This document shows, piece by piece, positions 63,644 to 64,000 of a DNA stretch of 64,000 nt. The DNA lies in assembly GCA_035772405.1 (NCBI GenBank), contig JAYKKM010000051.1, positions 195,001 through 259,000 of the forward strand, written 5' to 3'. Position numbers and translations under genes: made by a program. How positions within the stretch are numbered: position 1 is the stretch's first letter; the number at the start of each line of letters is the position of its first letter. The DNA comes from Chrysogorgia sp. JL179-B06. Taxonomy: Eukaryota > Cnidaria > Anthozoa > Scleralcyonacea > Chrysogorgiidae. The notes under the pieces are model-generated. The model was not told the origin of the DNA, searched no databases, and saw only the letters and a list, made by a program, of their open reading frames with translations.

Positions 63644-64000
63644 ACTTTATCAAAATTGAATGGTTTAGTTTGAAGTTGAGCATGGTATCGATAATTATGA
63701 AGGCCGAGGTTGTGTTAATTATCTGCCATATCCTAAGGCTGAGGTTTTTTGGTTTTTTTTAATTAGTATAGTATTTTATTAAAGGACCAAATTTGCAGTC
63801 AAAGACTGAATTACATCGGTTTACAAGATTAAAAAGAATAAAATATCAGAATACAACGTTAGAATAATAATAATGATAATAACATGAAAAATTATATTAT
63901 GAGTTACTAACATTAAAAGCTTTACTACTAGCAATTATAAAACTATTTGCAAATCTATCAGTTCTACACCTAGGTATTAAAAGTTTATTATTTCCACCAC
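63644..64000. other. Intergenic, AT-rich, nothing recognised
   Basis: AT-rich sequence to the window end; no exon, element end or RNA gene recognised. Confidence 0.5.

Overview
This is a 64 kb piece of nuclear DNA from an intron-rich, AT-rich invertebrate animal. The evidence is GT/AG-split genes, an insulin-receptor-type tyrosine kinase tail, an animal-type ethanolamine kinase, TTAGGG-type telomeric motifs, and a very mixed transposon load (PIF/Harbinger, hAT, CACTA-like, TTAA-target MITEs, tRNA-SINEs, CR1/L2-like LINEs, Penelope/GIY-YIG and DIRS relics). An anthozoan cnidarian (coral or sea anemone) fits best, but that is inference; no single base string proves it.

Layout. 1-0.55 kb: last coding exon of an insulin-receptor-like kinase (+). 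0.6-9.4 kb: no gene seen, many foldback/MITE copies. 9.47-11.72 kb: two abutting tandem arrays (60-bp unit, then 33-bp unit). 11.75-12.25 kb: DIRS-type reverse transcriptase relic (-). 13.05-13.69 kb: a 321-bp tandem duplication. 13.83-17.52 kb: a two-gene PIF/Harbinger transposon with both genes broken. 18.56-48.58 kb: one complete seven-exon ethanolamine kinase gene (+), reconstructed with all splice phases in register to a 349-residue protein. Its introns hold most of the repeats: LINE, SINE and Penelope pieces in intron 1; a three-level nest (CACTA-like > hAT > hAT) in intron 2; an unrecognised duplicated ORF in intron 5; and a 5.5-kb, about 110-copy 50-bp satellite in intron 6. 51.79-56.06 kb: a two-exon DEDDh 3'-5' exonuclease gene (-), 496 residues. 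56-61.7 kb: no gene seen. 61.9-62.4 kb: 3' end of a LINE reverse transcriptase ORF (+). 62.63-63.40 kb: a single-exon gene (+) for a signal-peptide, cysteine-rich, glycine-rich, membrane-anchored protein with a TATA box and poly(A) signal.

The genes do not form a pathway. The kinase acts in phosphatidylethanolamine synthesis (CDP-ethanolamine route), the exonuclease in nucleic-acid trimming, the receptor in insulin-type signalling, and the last protein is probably a cell-surface or secreted-matrix factor of unknown role. The most notable structures are the giant intronic satellite carrying a CCAAT element in each unit, the transposon nest whose target-site duplications read the order of insertion, a perfect 62-bp-arm palindrome between two (TA)n tracts, and a dispersed short ORF module whose two copies differ only at synonymous sites over 26 codons.
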